A stretch of DNA of 64,000 nucleotides from an uncultured Lysobacteraceae bacterium (lineage in GTDB: Bacteria > Pseudomonadota > Gammaproteobacteria > Xanthomonadales > Xanthomonadaceae), in contig CADECF010000011.1 in the NCBI GenBank assembly GCA_902825775.1, positions 62,001 through 126,000 of the forward strand, given 5' to 3'. The number at the start of each line of letters is the position of its first letter. Position 1 is the stretch's first letter. Shown here one piece after another: positions 54,148 to 63,416 of this stretch. A program made the translations under genes and the position numbers. A model generated the notes under the pieces. The model did no database searches. It was not told where the DNA came from and saw only the letters and a list, made by a program, of their open reading frames with translations.

Positions 54148-55286
54148 CGACGGTGGGCATACTCGGCGGCGGGCAACTGGCCCGCATGCTCGCGCTTTCC
54201 GGCGCGCCGCTCGGCCTGCGTTTTCTGGTGATGGACACCGCGCCCGACGCCTGCGCCGGCCAGTTCGTGCCGATGGTGGTCGGCGATTACCGCGACGAAA
54301 CGGCGCTGGCCGAATTCGCGTCGCGCATCGACGTGGCCACCTTCGATTTCGAGAACGTGCCGGCCGAAAGCGCGCAATGGCTGAGCGAGCGCGTGCCGGT
54401 GTTCCCGAACCCGCGCGCGCTGGGCGTGGCGCAGGATCGTTTGGCCGAGAAGTCGCTGTTCCGCGAGCTCGGCATTCCGGTGCCGGATTTCGCCGACATC
54501 GCGACGCGCGCCGGGCTGGATGGTGCGGTGGCGAAAATCGGCGTCCCGTGCATCCTCAAGACGCGCCGGCTCGGTTACGACGGCAAAGGCCAGTTCCGCA
54601 TCAAATCCGCGGCCGATGTCGATGCCGCGTGGCAATCGCTCGGCGCGCAGGCGCAGACGGTCGGGTTGATCCTCGAGGCCTTCGTGCCGTTCGAGCGCGA
54701 ACTCAGCGTGGTCGCGGTGCGCGGCCGCGACGGCGAATTCCGCGCCTGGCCGCTGACCGAGAACTGGCATGTCGACGGCGTGCTGTCGGCGAGCCTGGCG
54801 CCGGCCAAGGTCGACGCGGCGCTGGCGCAAACCGCGCTCGGTTATGCGAACAAACTCGCCGATTCGCTGGATTACGTCGGCGTATTCGCGCTGGAACTGT
54901 TCTGCCGCGATGGACAATTATTGGCCAACGAATTGGCGCCGCGCGTGCATAACTCCGGGCACTGGACGATCGAAGGCGCCGAGACTTCGCAATTCGAAAA
55001 CCATCTGCGCGCCGTGCTCGGTTTGCCGCTGGGCGATACGCGCATGATCGGCCATGCCTGCATGCTCAACTGGGTGGGCGAGATGCCCGACGCCGCGCCC
55101 GTTCTGCGCGAATCAGGCGGGCATTGGCACGATTACGGCAAGTCGCCGCGCGCAGGCAGGAAAGTGGGCCATGCCACGCTAAGGGCGGATTCGACGGATG
55201 GTTTGGCGAATGTCCTGCAACGCCTTGGCAAAGAACTCGCGCGCGAAGCGCAAATAGCCCCGGTCGTAGCGCAGCTGGAAGAGTAG
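54144..55286 (+). CDS. purK: N5-carboxyaminoimidazole ribonucleotide synthase
   Basis: 380-residue ATP-grasp enzyme that carboxylates AIR with bicarbonate and ATP. Shows [13 protein letters not shown] at the N-terminus, [12 protein letters not shown] near residue 150, and [20 protein letters not shown] with [10 protein letters not shown] near 265-285. Operon partner of purE. Confidence 0.96.
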   Translation: MTTVGILGGGQLARMLALSGAPLGLRFLVMDTAPDACAGQFVPMVVGDYRDETALAEFASRIDVATFDFENVPAESAQWLSERVPVFPNPRALGVAQDRLAEKSLFRELGIPVPDFADIATRAGLDGAVAKIGVPCILKTRRLGYDGKGQFRIKSAADVDAAWQSLGAQAQTVGLILEAFVPFERELSVVAVRGRDGEFRAWPLTENWHVDGVLSASLAPAKVDAALAQTALGYANKLADSLDYVGVFALELFCRDGQLLANELAPRVHNSGHWTIEGAETSQFENHLRAVLGLPLGDTRMIGHACMLNWVGEMPDAAPVLRESGGHWHDYGKSPRAGRKVGHATLRADSTDGLANVLQRLGKELAREAQIAPVVAQLEE

Positions 55287-55299
55287 GCACGGTTGGACC

Positions 55300-55375
55300 G
55301 TAGCCCGGGTAAGCGAAGCGCACCCGGGGTTCGGCCGCGACGTGCTCCCGGGTGCGCTTCGCTTACCCGGGCTAC
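55300..55375. repeat. Palindromic repeat, GTAGCCCGGGT type
   Basis: Ends are GTAGCCCGGGTAAGCGAAGC and GCTTCGCTTACCCGGGCTAC, nearly fully complementary with a short spacer. It lies between convergent purK and sodB. Confidence 0.85.
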
Positions 55376-55381
55376 GTGTCC

Positions 55382-55960
55382 TCACTTCATGTTCGACGCG
55401 ACGAAATCCCAATTGACCAGGTTCCAGAACGCTTCGACGTACTTCGGCCGCGCATTGCGGTAATCGATGTAGTAGGCGTGTTCCCACACGTCGCAGGTCA
55501 GCAGCGGCGTGTCTTCGCCGGTCAGCGGGGTGGCGGCGTTGGGCGTGCTGGCCAGGGCCAGCGAACCGTCCGGGCGCTGCACCAGCCAGCCCCAGCCCGA
55601 GCCGAAGGTGCCGACCGTGGTCTTGGTGAATTCGTCCTTGAAACGGGCGAAATCGCCGAAGGCCCTATTGATGGCGTCGGCCACCTTGCCGGTGGGCTCG
55701 CCGCCGCCGAGCGGCTTCAGACAGTTCCAATAGAACGTGTGATTCCAGATCTGCGCGGCGTTGTTGAACATGCTGCCCTGGGACTTGCGGACGATGTCCT
55801 CGAGCGCCATATCGGCGAACTCGGTGCCCTCGATCATCTTGTTGAGGTTGTCGACGTAGGCTTTGTGGTGCTTGCCGTAGTGGTAATCGAGGGTTTCGCC
55901 GGAAATATGCGGCTCCAGCGCGGTGCGGTCGTAGGGCAGGGGGGGCAGTTCTATGGCCAT
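55382..55960 (-). CDS. sodB: Superoxide dismutase, Fe type
   Basis: 192 residues. Opens [20 protein letters not shown] and has [14 protein letters not shown] near residue 28, FYWNCLKP near 72, GSGWGWLVQ near 120 and [13 protein letters not shown] near 157, together giving the three His and one Asp metal ligands. The length and GSGWGWL context fit the Fe enzyme, though Mn or cambialistic use cannot be excluded. It removes superoxide in the cytoplasm and diverges from grxD. Confidence 0.93.
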   Translation of the reverse strand: MAIELPPLPYDRTALEPHISGETLDYHYGKHHKAYVDNLNKMIEGTEFADMALEDIVRKSQGSMFNNAAQIWNHTFYWNCLKPLGGGEPTGKVADAINRAFGDFARFKDEFTKTTVGTFGSGWGWLVQRPDGSLALASTPNAATPLTGEDTPLLTCDVWEHAYYIDYRNARPKYVEAFWNLVNWDFVASNMK

Positions 55961-56109
55961 GGCTGGACTCTCGGTTGGGCTAGGCGGGGCCGCTCCTGGA
56001 TGCGGGAAACGGCGGGCGTCGGGCTAAACAAAAGCGGCGCAAGGCCGCAAGGTTTAGAATTGCAGTTTAACCGACGGGCCGGGCGGCCCGTCATGCAGGA
56101 GAAAGCGCG

Positions 56110-56430
56110 ATGTCTGTTATGGAGCGGATCCAGGCCGAAGTCGAAGGCCATCCGATCGTATTGTTCATGAAGGGAACCCCGCAGTTCCCGATGTGCGGCT
56201 TCTCGAGCCGCACCGTGCAAGCGCTGAAGGCCGCGGGCGTCGGCGAGATGCACACGGTCAACGTGCTGGAAGAGCCCGAGATCCGAGCCAATTTGCCGCG
56301 TTATTCCAACTGGCCGACGTTCCCGCAGTTGTTCGTCAACGGCGAACTGATCGGCGGCTGCGACATCACGCTGGAGCTTTACGAATCCGGCGAGCTGGCG
56401 CGTATGGTCTCGGAAATGCAGCGCGCGTGA
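56110..56430 (+). CDS. grxD: Monothiol glutaredoxin (Grx4 type)
   Basis: 106 residues with the monothiol active site CGFS (C29-S32), IVLFMKGTPQFPMCGFS context, and TFPQLFVNGELIGGCDITLE. CGFS glutaredoxins carry glutathione-bound [2Fe-2S] clusters and hand them on in cluster delivery. A TAGAAT -10-like box lies at 56055-56060. The SDR gene starts inside its stop (GTGA). Confidence 0.95.
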   Translation: MSVMERIQAEVEGHPIVLFMKGTPQFPMCGFSSRTVQALKAAGVGEMHTVNVLEEPEIRANLPRYSNWPTFPQLFVNGELIGGCDITLELYESGELARMVSEMQRA

Positions 56431-57170
56431 GCGCGATCGCCGCCACCGCTCCGGCCGCAGCGCTGGCCGATCGGGTCGTGCTGGTGGCGGGCGCCTATGG
56501 CGGCCTCGGCGCAGCGGCGTCCAAAGCCTGCGCGCGCGCAGGCGCCACGGTGGTGCTGCTCGGGCGCAAGATCCCGCGCTTGAATCGGATCTACGACGCC
56601 GTCGCCAAAGAAGGGCCGGAGCCGCTGCTGTATCCGCTGGATATGGAAGGCGCTTCGCCCGACGACTACGCCGAGCTCGCCTCGCGGATCGAATCCGAAC
56701 TCGGCCGCCTCGATGGCCTGCTGCATTGCGCCGCCGAATTCCGCGGCCTGACCCCGTTCGAACATACCGATCCGGCCGCCGTCGCTCGCGCATTGCACGT
56801 CAACGTCACTGCGCCGTGCTGGCTCACCCAGGCCTGCCTGCCGCTGTTGATGCGCGCCGAAGATGCGGCGGTGGTGTTCGCGCTGGACGACATCGCGCGC
56901 ATGAGCCAGGCGTACTGGGGCGGTTACGGGCTGGCGCAGCATGCGCGCGCCGGTCTGGTATCGATGCTGCATGCGGAACTGGCCAATTCCCCGGTGCGCG
57001 TGTCGGGGCTGCAACCCGGCCCGATGCGCACCGCGTTGCGCGCCACCGCTTACGCCGAAGACGGCGATCTCGATGCGCGCGATCCGGCCGAGTACGCCGA
57101 TGCGTGCGTCGCCCTGCTGTCCGCCGCCGGCGCCGGGCATCGCGGCCAGGTATGGAAAGTGCGCGCGTGA
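56427..57170 (+). CDS. SDR family protein (YciK-like) with degenerate active site
   Basis: 247 residues from a GTG at 56427 overlapping the grxD stop. The fold is a classical short-chain dehydrogenase: AGAYGGLG nucleotide loop near residues 21-28 and LDMEGAS near 71. The catalytic set is eroded: the NAG motif reads CAA (residues 101-103), the Ser position is D154 (ALDD), and YxxxK is Y167-GLA-Q171. Only the tyrosine remains. It aligns best with the YciK type by the WGGYG context. Ordinary SDR redox chemistry is therefore doubtful; a binding or regulatory role is possible. MarC follows with a 4 bp overlap. Confidence 0.85.
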   Translation: MSAIAATAPAAALADRVVLVAGAYGGLGAAASKACARAGATVVLLGRKIPRLNRIYDAVAKEGPEPLLYPLDMEGASPDDYAELASRIESELGRLDGLLHCAAEFRGLTPFEHTDPAAVARALHVNVTAPCWLTQACLPLLMRAEDAAVVFALDDIARMSQAYWGGYGLAQHARAGLVSMLHAELANSPVRVSGLQPGPMRTALRATAYAEDGDLDARDPAEYADACVALLSAAGAGHRGQVWKVRA

Positions 57171-57763
57171 CCATCGCATCGGCCGCGCTGCTGCTGTTCC
57201 TGATCCTGGATCCGCTGGGCAATATCCCCGTGTTCCTGAGCCTACTGCGCGGCATGCCGCCGCGCCGGCAGCGCATCGTGCTGGCGCGCGAGCTGCTGAT
57301 CGCGCTGGGCGTGCTGATGCTGTTCCTGTGGTGCGGCCAGTACGCGCTGGAAGCGATGCATCTGCGTCAGGAATCGGTGTCGATCGCCGGCGGCATCGTG
57401 CTGTTCCTGATCGGCATCCGCATGATCTTCCCGCCGCCGGAAGGATTGATGGGCGAGATTCCCGAAGGTGAACCTTTCATTGTGCCGATGGCGATCCCGC
57501 TGGTCGCCGGCCCGTCGGGCATGGCCGCGGTGATGCTGATGGGCAGCCAGGAGCCCGACCGCATGGGCGCCTGGAGCCTGGCCCTGATTCTGGCCTGGGG
57601 CGCGACCGCCGCGATCCTGTTTTCGGCCACGTTGCTCTACAAACTGCTGGGCCGGCGCGCCCTGATCGCCCTGGAACGATTGATGGGCATGCTGCTGGTA
57701 GCGATTTCAGTGCAGATGCTGCTCGACGGCCTCGCGCTGTATCTGCGAAGCGGATCGGCTTAA
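57167..57763 (+). CDS. MarC family integral membrane protein
   Basis: 198 residues with six predicted transmembrane helices. MarC family features are LFLILDPLGNIPVFLSLL near the N-terminus, SIAGGIVLFLIGIRMIFPPP, and FIVPMAIPLVAGPSGMAAVM. The GTG at 57167 overlaps the SDR stop. The family (MarC/YhgN/YchE) has no confirmed function; the earlier link to multiple antibiotic resistance was not upheld. Third gene of grxD-SDR-marC. Confidence 0.9.
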   Translation: MTIASAALLLFLILDPLGNIPVFLSLLRGMPPRRQRIVLARELLIALGVLMLFLWCGQYALEAMHLRQESVSIAGGIVLFLIGIRMIFPPPEGLMGEIPEGEPFIVPMAIPLVAGPSGMAAVMLMGSQEPDRMGAWSLALILAWGATAAILFSATLLYKLLGRRALIALERLMGMLLVAISVQMLLDGLALYLRSGSA

Positions 57764-57891
57764 TCCGATTTCCGTCCACGAACCAACAAGCACTTAGCGG
57801 CTCTTGTTGAGCCTGTATCGCATGCGCGATTCATGCGTGCATTTCAGTGATTTTCCAGCGTCATTTGCCTGTCATCTGCACCGGCTAACGT

Positions 57892-57908
57892 GTTAATCTG
57901 TTGTTAAC
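57892..57908. promoter_or_regulatory. GTTAA-N7-TTAAC palindrome upstream of the TonB receptor
   Basis: Perfect 5 bp arms spaced by 7 bp, in a 255 bp intergenic region before the receptor gene. It could be an operator; no regulator is known. Confidence 0.3.
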
Positions 57909-58018
57909 CCGTGCTAGGCGTCACGCCACGCGGGTCAGGGGCTGAATCCAGGTCCGTAACGCCGCTCATGCGCCGCGCGCGCCACCGCTTATCTCAAACG
58001 CACCGAGGTCAAGGAAAT

Positions 58019-61000
58019 ATGACTCACACCAACCGTGTCCGGCTGTCCAAGCTGTCGCTAGGTCTGATCGTCGCGCTCGCCGCGGCTCCCGTATTCGCGC
58101 AGAGCACGTCCGCCGGCCTGGGCGGCCGTGTCGTCGGTGCCGACGGCCAGCCGGTCGCGGGCGCGGAAGTCACGATCACGCACACCGAGTCGGGCACCGT
58201 CAGCCGCGCCACCACCGACGCCAGCGGCAACTACAGCGCGCGCGGCCTGCGCGTCGGCGGCCCCTACACGATCACGGTCAATAAGGCCGGCGCCGGCAGC
58301 GCCGCCGAGAACAACGTCTTCCTCGGCCTGGACAAGGTGTCCCAGGTCAACACCCAGCTCAAGAACGACGTCGCCACGCTCGAATCGGTGACCGTGGTCG
58401 GCACCGCCAGCGCCAGCATCTTCAGCCCCAACAAGATGGGCACCGGCTCCAACGTGACTCGCGACCAGATCGAAGCGTTCCCGTCGATCGAACGCAACCT
58501 GCAGGATTACGCCCGCCTGGATCCGCGCGTGGCGCAGACCGACAAGGCGCGCAACGAAATCTCCGTCGGCGGCCAGAATCCGCGCTACAACGCGATCCGC
58601 GTCGACGGCATCAGCACCAACGACGCGTTCGGCCTGGAGTCCAACGGCCTGCCGACGCCCAAGCAGCCGTTCTCGATGGACACCATCGACGAAATCGCGG
58701 TCGACGTCGCCAATTACGACGTCACCATCTCCGGCGGCGTCGGCGGCGTGATCAACGCGGTGACCAAGTCCGGCACCAACGAGTTCCACGGTTCGATCTA
58801 CGGCCTGTACCGCGACAACGACATGGTCCGCAAGAACGAAAACGGCAGCAAGTTCACCGGTTTCGAAGACGAGAAGACCTACGGCGTCACCTTCGGCGGC
58901 CCGTTGATCAAGGACAAGCTGTTCTTCTTCTTCAACTACGAGAAGTTCGATCAGAGCGCGCCCGGCCCGACCTTCGGTCCGATCGGTTCCGGCGCTTCCA
59001 ACATCGTCAATATCTCGCCGGAAGACATCGCCCGCATCCGCTCCGTCGCGCAGGGTTACGGCTTCGACGCCGGCAGCTACGGCACCGGCGGCGCCGATAC
59101 CACGTCGGAAGAGTACGGCTTGAAGATCGACTGGAACATCACCGACAGCCAGCGCTTCAGCTTCCGCTACGGCACCTCGGACCAGAGCGTGGCCGTATTC
59201 CCGGGCTTCGCGGCCACCCAGATCGCGCTGAACACTTACGCATACCAGCGCGATTACGAGTTCGACAGCTATACCGCGCAGTTGTTCAGCGACTGGAGCG
59301 ACAACTTCTCGACCGAAGCCAAGGTCTCGTTCCGCGACTACACCGCCGTGCGCACGCCGGTCGTCGACCGGCCGTCCATCGCAGTGCGCGTGGGCAATGC
59401 CACGGTCAACTTCGGCACCGAAGAGAACACCCACGTCAACGTGCTGGAAACCGAAACCTGGAATGCGTTCTTCGCCGGCAATCTGTTCCTCGGCGACCAC
59501 ACCGTCAAATTCGGCTTCGATTACGAAGACAACGACATCTACAACCTGTTCGGCCGCCGCACCAACGGTGTGTACGTGTTCAACAGCATCGACGCTTTCG
59601 AAGACGGCACGCCGGCTTCCTACCGTCTGTTCTATCCGACCGGCGGCAACCTGGACAACATGGCCGCGATCTGGGGCATGCAGAACCTGGGCGTATTCGT
59701 GCAGGACAGCTGGGCGGTCAACGACAACCTGACCCTGACCTTCGGCCTGCGCTACGACACGCCGATGCTGGACGACAAGCCGGCGTTCAATTCCGTCGCC
59801 AGCGCCGCATTCGGCTATAACAACAGCGCCACGATCGACGGCAACGGCCTGTTCCAGCCGCGCTTCGGCTTCAACTACACCTTCGATACCGACCGCATGA
59901 CGCAGGCGCGCGGCGGCTTCGGCCTGTTCCAGGGCGCGGCGGCCAACGTCTGGTTGTCCAACCCGTTCACCAACACCGGCCTGGGCTATACCGACTACAA
60001 CCTGTCCAGCGGGTTCACTGGTCCTTGCGCCACGGCGGACGGCCGTTGCTTCAATCCCGATCCTTCGCAGCAGATCGGTTTGATCCCGGCCGACGCGCGC
60101 ACGGGCACGCAATCGATCGATTTCGTCGATCCGGAATTGGGCCAGCCGGCGGTGTGGAAGGCCAACTTCGCGATCGACCACGAACTGCCGTGGGCCGGCA
60201 TCGTCGGCTCGGCTGAAATCGTGCTCACCGAAGTCAAGGAAGCGATTTTCTATCAGCATCTGAACCTCGGCGCGCCTACTGCCGTGGGTCAGGATGGCCG
60301 CGCGATCTACTGGGATGCGTCCGGCCGCAATCCGGCCAGCTGGAACCAGTTCGGCAGCCAACCGTCCGGCGTGTTCGTGCGCAGCCGCAATAACGCCAAC
60401 GGTGCGTTCTCCGACGCCATCATCGCCCGTCCGACCGACAAGGGCCGTTCGCAGCAGTTCACGCTGTCGGCGCAGAAGCCGTTCAACGACGGCGACTGGT
60501 TCTGGCAGGTGGCGTACACATTCACCGATGCGACCGAAGTCAACCCGTTGACCAGCTCCACCTCGGGCTCGCAGTGGGGCAACATCAATACGTTCAACCC
60601 GAACGAAGAAGTGGCGGCCACGTCCAATTACGAGATCAAGCATCGCTTCAGCGGCGCGCTCAGCTGGCGCCATGCGTTCTTCGGCGACAACAACACCACC
60701 GTCTCGCTGTTCTTCGAAAGCCGCAGCGGCCGTCCGTACAGCTTCGTGTACGACAACGACGCCAACGGCGACGGCCGCTTCGGCAACGATCTGCTGTACG
60801 TACCGACCGGTCCGGGCGATGTCCTGTTCGGCAGCGCCGCGGAAGAAGCGGCCTTCTGGCAATTCGTCGACGGCAACGACGATCTTCGCAAGTCCAAGGG
60901 CAGCGTGGTGCCCAGGAACGGCGCGCACGCACCGTGGGTGAACCAGTTCGACCTGCGCATCTCGCAGGAAGTGCCGGGCTTCTGGGAAGGGCACAAGGCC

Positions 61001-61228
61001 GAGCTGTGGGTGGATCTGCTCAACGTCGGCAACCTGCTCAACAAGGAATGGGGCCAGGTCGAGGAAGTCGCGTTCCCGCTGAGCCGCGGCGTGGTCGAGT
61101 ACGGCGGCATCGACGCCGCCACCGGCAAGTACGTCTATCGCTACAACGGCGCCGACAAGCTGAGCATCTACGACGACCGCGGCATTTCGCGCTGGGCTTT
61201 GCAGGTCGGTTTCCGCTACAAGTTCTGA
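58019..61228 (+). CDS. Oar-like TonB-dependent outer-membrane receptor
   Basis: 1069 residues from the ATG at 58019 (AAGGA 4 bp upstream). Signal peptide ends LIVALAAAPVFAQ. Residues about 30-115 are a carboxypeptidase-regulatory-like domain (LGGRVVGADGQPVAGAEVTI). The plug (YNAIRVDGISTNDAF and GGVGGVINAVTKSGTNEFHG) and a large 22-strand type barrel follow, ending in the aromatic GFRYKF. This Oar/peptide-receptor branch is expanded in Xanthomonadaceae, with substrates mostly unknown. A TonB box is not obvious. No partner genes lie next to it. Confidence 0.93.
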   Translation: MTHTNRVRLSKLSLGLIVALAAAPVFAQSTSAGLGGRVVGADGQPVAGAEVTITHTESGTVSRATTDASGNYSARGLRVGGPYTITVNKAGAGSAAENNVFLGLDKVSQVNTQLKNDVATLESVTVVGTASASIFSPNKMGTGSNVTRDQIEAFPSIERNLQDYARLDPRVAQTDKARNEISVGGQNPRYNAIRVDGISTNDAFGLESNGLPTPKQPFSMDTIDEIAVDVANYDVTISGGVGGVINAVTKSGTNEFHGSIYGLYRDNDMVRKNENGSKFTGFEDEKTYGVTFGGPLIKDKLFFFFNYEKFDQSAPGPTFGPIGSGASNIVNISPEDIARIRSVAQGYGFDAGSYGTGGADTTSEEYGLKIDWNITDSQRFSFRYGTSDQSVAVFPGFAATQIALNTYAYQRDYEFDSYTAQLFSDWSDNFSTEAKVSFRDYTAVRTPVVDRPSIAVRVGNATVNFGTEENTHVNVLETETWNAFFAGNLFLGDHTVKFGFDYEDNDIYNLFGRRTNGVYVFNSIDAFEDGTPASYRLFYPTGGNLDNMAAIWGMQNLGVFVQDSWAVNDNLTLTFGLRYDTPMLDDKPAFNSVASAAFGYNNSATIDGNGLFQPRFGFNYTFDTDRMTQARGGFGLFQGAAANVWLSNPFTNTGLGYTDYNLSSGFTGPCATADGRCFNPDPSQQIGLIPADARTGTQSIDFVDPELGQPAVWKANFAIDHELPWAGIVGSAEIVLTEVKEAIFYQHLNLGAPTAVGQDGRAIYWDASGRNPASWNQFGSQPSGVFVRSRNNANGAFSDAIIARPTDKGRSQQFTLSAQKPFNDGDWFWQVAYTFTDATEVNPLTSSTSGSQWGNINTFNPNEEVAATSNYEIKHRFSGALSWRHAFFGDNNTTVSLFFESRSGRPYSFVYDNDANGDGRFGNDLLYVPTGPGDVLFGSAAEEAAFWQFVDGNDDLRKSKGSVVPRNGAHAPWVNQFDLRISQEVPGFWEGHKAELWVDLLNVGNLLNKEWGQVEEVAFPLSRGVVEYGGIDAATGKYVYRYNGADKLSIYDDRGISRWALQVGFRYKF

Positions 61229-61254
61229 TCGGAAAGCGCTTTCGCACCAAGCGC

Positions 61255-61280
61255 AAACGGCCGGGGAAACCCGGCCGTTT
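61255..61280 (+). terminator. Terminator hairpin after the TonB receptor gene
   Basis: Perfect 10 bp stem AAACGGCCGG / CCGGCCGTTT with a GGAAAC loop, followed by CCGTTTG. The U-tract is weak. Confidence 0.65.
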
Positions 61281-61330
61281 CCGTTTGTGGGCCGCTCTGC
61301 GTTACAGTCGTCTTCATGGAGAACAGCGAC

Positions 61331-62710
61331 ATGAAAGAACCCATCGTCACCCTGCCTACCGTCGACGCTCGTATCTATCCGCGCGGCGGCTTGGACGTGC
61401 TGTCCCGCGACGAGGTCGCGCGCCTGCGCGACGCTTCCAGCGGCGGCATGCACGATCTGCTGCGCCGCTGCGCGTTGGCGGTGCTGACCAGCGGCAGCCC
61501 TTCCGACGATCCGCGCGCGGCGCGCGAGTTGTATCCGGATTTCGACATCCAGGTACTGCAGCAGGACCGCGGCGTGCGCATCGACTTGCTCAATGCGCCG
61601 GCGATGGCGTTCGTCGACGGCGAGATCATCCGCGGCGTCGCCGAACTGCTGTTCGCGGTGGTGCGCGATCTGGCTTACACCGCCATCGAGTTGGGCGAGC
61701 GCAGCAATTACGACCTGGCGACATCGCCGGGCATCACCAACGCGGTATTCGGCCTGCTGCGCAACGCGCGCATCCTGCATCCGGCCGACCCGAATCTCGT
61801 GGTGTGCTGGGGCGGGCATTCGATCGGCCGCGACGAATACGTGTACACGAAGCAAGCCGGTTACGAGCTGGGCCTGCGCGGCCTGGACATCTGCACCGGT
61901 TGCGGCCCGGGCGCGATGAAGGGGCCGATGAAGGGCGCCACCATCGCCCACGCCAAGCAGCGCAGGCGTACCACGCGCTACATCGGCATCACCGAGCCGG
62001 GCATCATCGCCGCCGAATCGCCGAACCCGATCGTCAACCATCTGGTGATCATGCCGGACATCGAGAAGCGGCTCGAAGCCTTCGTCCGCATCGCGCACGG
62101 CATCATCGTGTTCCCCGGCGGCGTCGGCACCGCCGAAGAGATCCTGTACCTGCTCGGCATCCTGCTGCGCGAGGAAAACCGCGAGCTGCCGTTCCCGTTG
62201 ATCCTCACCGGACCGGCCATCGCCGCGCCGTACTTCGAGCAGATCGACCAGTTCATCCGCTTGACGCTGGGCGAGGCGGCCGCTTCGCGCTACGAGATCG
62301 TGATCGGCGATGGCGCCGCCGTTGCCCGCAAGATGGCGCAGGGCATCAAGCGCGTGCGCGAATACCGCATCGCGCAGAAGGATTCGTTCTTCTTCAACTG
62401 GGCGCTGGAAGTGCCGTTGGAATTCCAGCAGCCTTTCGTGCCCACGCACGAAGCGATGGCGGCGCTGGACCTGCATCACGGCCGCAAGCCGCACGAACTG
62501 GCCGCCGATCTGCGCCGCGCTTTTTCGGGCATCGTCGCCGGCAACGTGAAGGAAGACGGCATGCGGCGCATCGAAGCCCACGGACCCTTCGATATCCACG
62601 GCGACCACGACATGATGCGTGCCCTGGACGCGCTGCTGCGCGCCTTCGTCGAGCAGCGGCGGATGAAGATCGCGGGCGAATACCGGCCGTGCTATCGCGT
62701 CCTGGCCTGA
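61331..62710 (+). CDS. ppnN: Pyrimidine/purine nucleotide 5'-monophosphate nucleosidase
   Basis: 459 residues from the ATG at 61331, favoured by GGAG 9 bp upstream; an ATG at 61316 adds five residues. The LOG-type nucleotide site is VFPGGVGTAEEILYLLGILL near residues 258-280, with CTGCGPGAMKGPMKGAT near 195. E. coli PpnN (YgdH) cleaves nucleoside monophosphates to base and ribose-5-phosphate and is stimulated by (p)ppGpp. Flanking N- and C-terminal domains are both present, so it is the full-length form. TACAGT at 61303-61308 may be a -10 box close to the start. Confidence 0.92.
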   Translation: MKEPIVTLPTVDARIYPRGGLDVLSRDEVARLRDASSGGMHDLLRRCALAVLTSGSPSDDPRAARELYPDFDIQVLQQDRGVRIDLLNAPAMAFVDGEIIRGVAELLFAVVRDLAYTAIELGERSNYDLATSPGITNAVFGLLRNARILHPADPNLVVCWGGHSIGRDEYVYTKQAGYELGLRGLDICTGCGPGAMKGPMKGATIAHAKQRRRTTRYIGITEPGIIAAESPNPIVNHLVIMPDIEKRLEAFVRIAHGIIVFPGGVGTAEEILYLLGILLREENRELPFPLILTGPAIAAPYFEQIDQFIRLTLGEAAASRYEIVIGDGAAVARKMAQGIKRVREYRIAQKDSFFFNWALEVPLEFQQPFVPTHEAMAALDLHHGRKPHELAADLRRAFSGIVAGNVKEDGMRRIEAHGPFDIHGDHDMMRALDALLRAFVEQRRMKIAGEYRPCYRVLA

Positions 62711-62897
62711 TCTCCGCCGGCCCTGGAACCGCTGCGCCATCGCCGGCGCTGCGCCCGTCCGGCAGGGGCTGTGACGAGTCGCACGAATCCAGATCGCGCC
62801 CGTCTCCTTTTCGTGACCGCCCGTCCGTCAGGGCTTGCATCGACTGGCGCCAGGCTGCAGCCTGACGCCGTCTCCCCGGGGAAGGGTGGCTCCACCT

Positions 62898-63416
62898 ATG
62901 TATTCGATCCGCGCCAAAGGTTTCACCTTGGTCGAGCTCATGACCGTGATCGGGATCGTCGCGATCATGGCGGCTATCGCGTTTCCTAATTTCACGAGCA
63001 CGATGCGCTCCAACCGCGTGGCCACGTCCAGCAACGAGTTGCTGGCCACCCTGGCGCTGGCGCGCAGCGAGGCTGTCCGTTCGGGCGGCGGCGGGGTCTG
63101 CGCCAGCGACAACGGCACCGGTTGCTCGGGCGACGACTGGAATGCCGGCTGGATCGTCTGGACCGACGGCAACGGCAACCGTGTCAAAGACGGCGACGAG
63201 CCGGTGATCCGCTATGTCGAAGGCAATCCCAAGCTCCTGGTGACCAGCAGCACGGGAACGATGACGTTCGATGTCCGCGGCCGGATCAGGGAAGGCGAGC
63301 AGACCATAGACATTACGCCGGACGACGCCAAGCCGGATGACGAAGACATCTTCAAACGTTGCGTCTACATCAGCCCCACGGGCCAGACGCGCGTCGCCAA
63401 GGAATCCTGCCCGTGA
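62898..63416 (+). CDS. fimT: Minor type IV pilin, GspH/FimT type
   Basis: 172 residues from the ATG at 62898 with AAGGGTGG upstream. The prepilin signal SIRAKGFTLVELM has the peptidase cut after KG and Glu at mature position 5, followed by the hydrophobic N-terminal helix. A GspH/FimT beta domain follows, with paired cysteines (VCASDNGTGC, RCVYIS...ESC). Minor pilins prime pilus assembly. It is first in an operon with pilV and pilW and overlaps pilV by 4 bp. Confidence 0.92.
   Translation: MYSIRAKGFTLVELMTVIGIVAIMAAIAFPNFTSTMRSNRVATSSNELLATLALARSEAVRSGGGGVCASDNGTGCSGDDWNAGWIVWTDGNGNRVKDGDEPVIRYVEGNPKLLVTSSTGTMTFDVRGRIREGEQTIDITPDDAKPDDEDIFKRCVYISPTGQTRVAKESCP

Noticed and set aside
58058-62740. 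A 1560-codon open frame on the minus strand, opposite the TonB receptor and ppnN
   Set aside because: It is the codon-position shadow of two well supported plus-strand genes in high-GC DNA; the translation is Val/Ala/Arg/Asp-rich with no domain.
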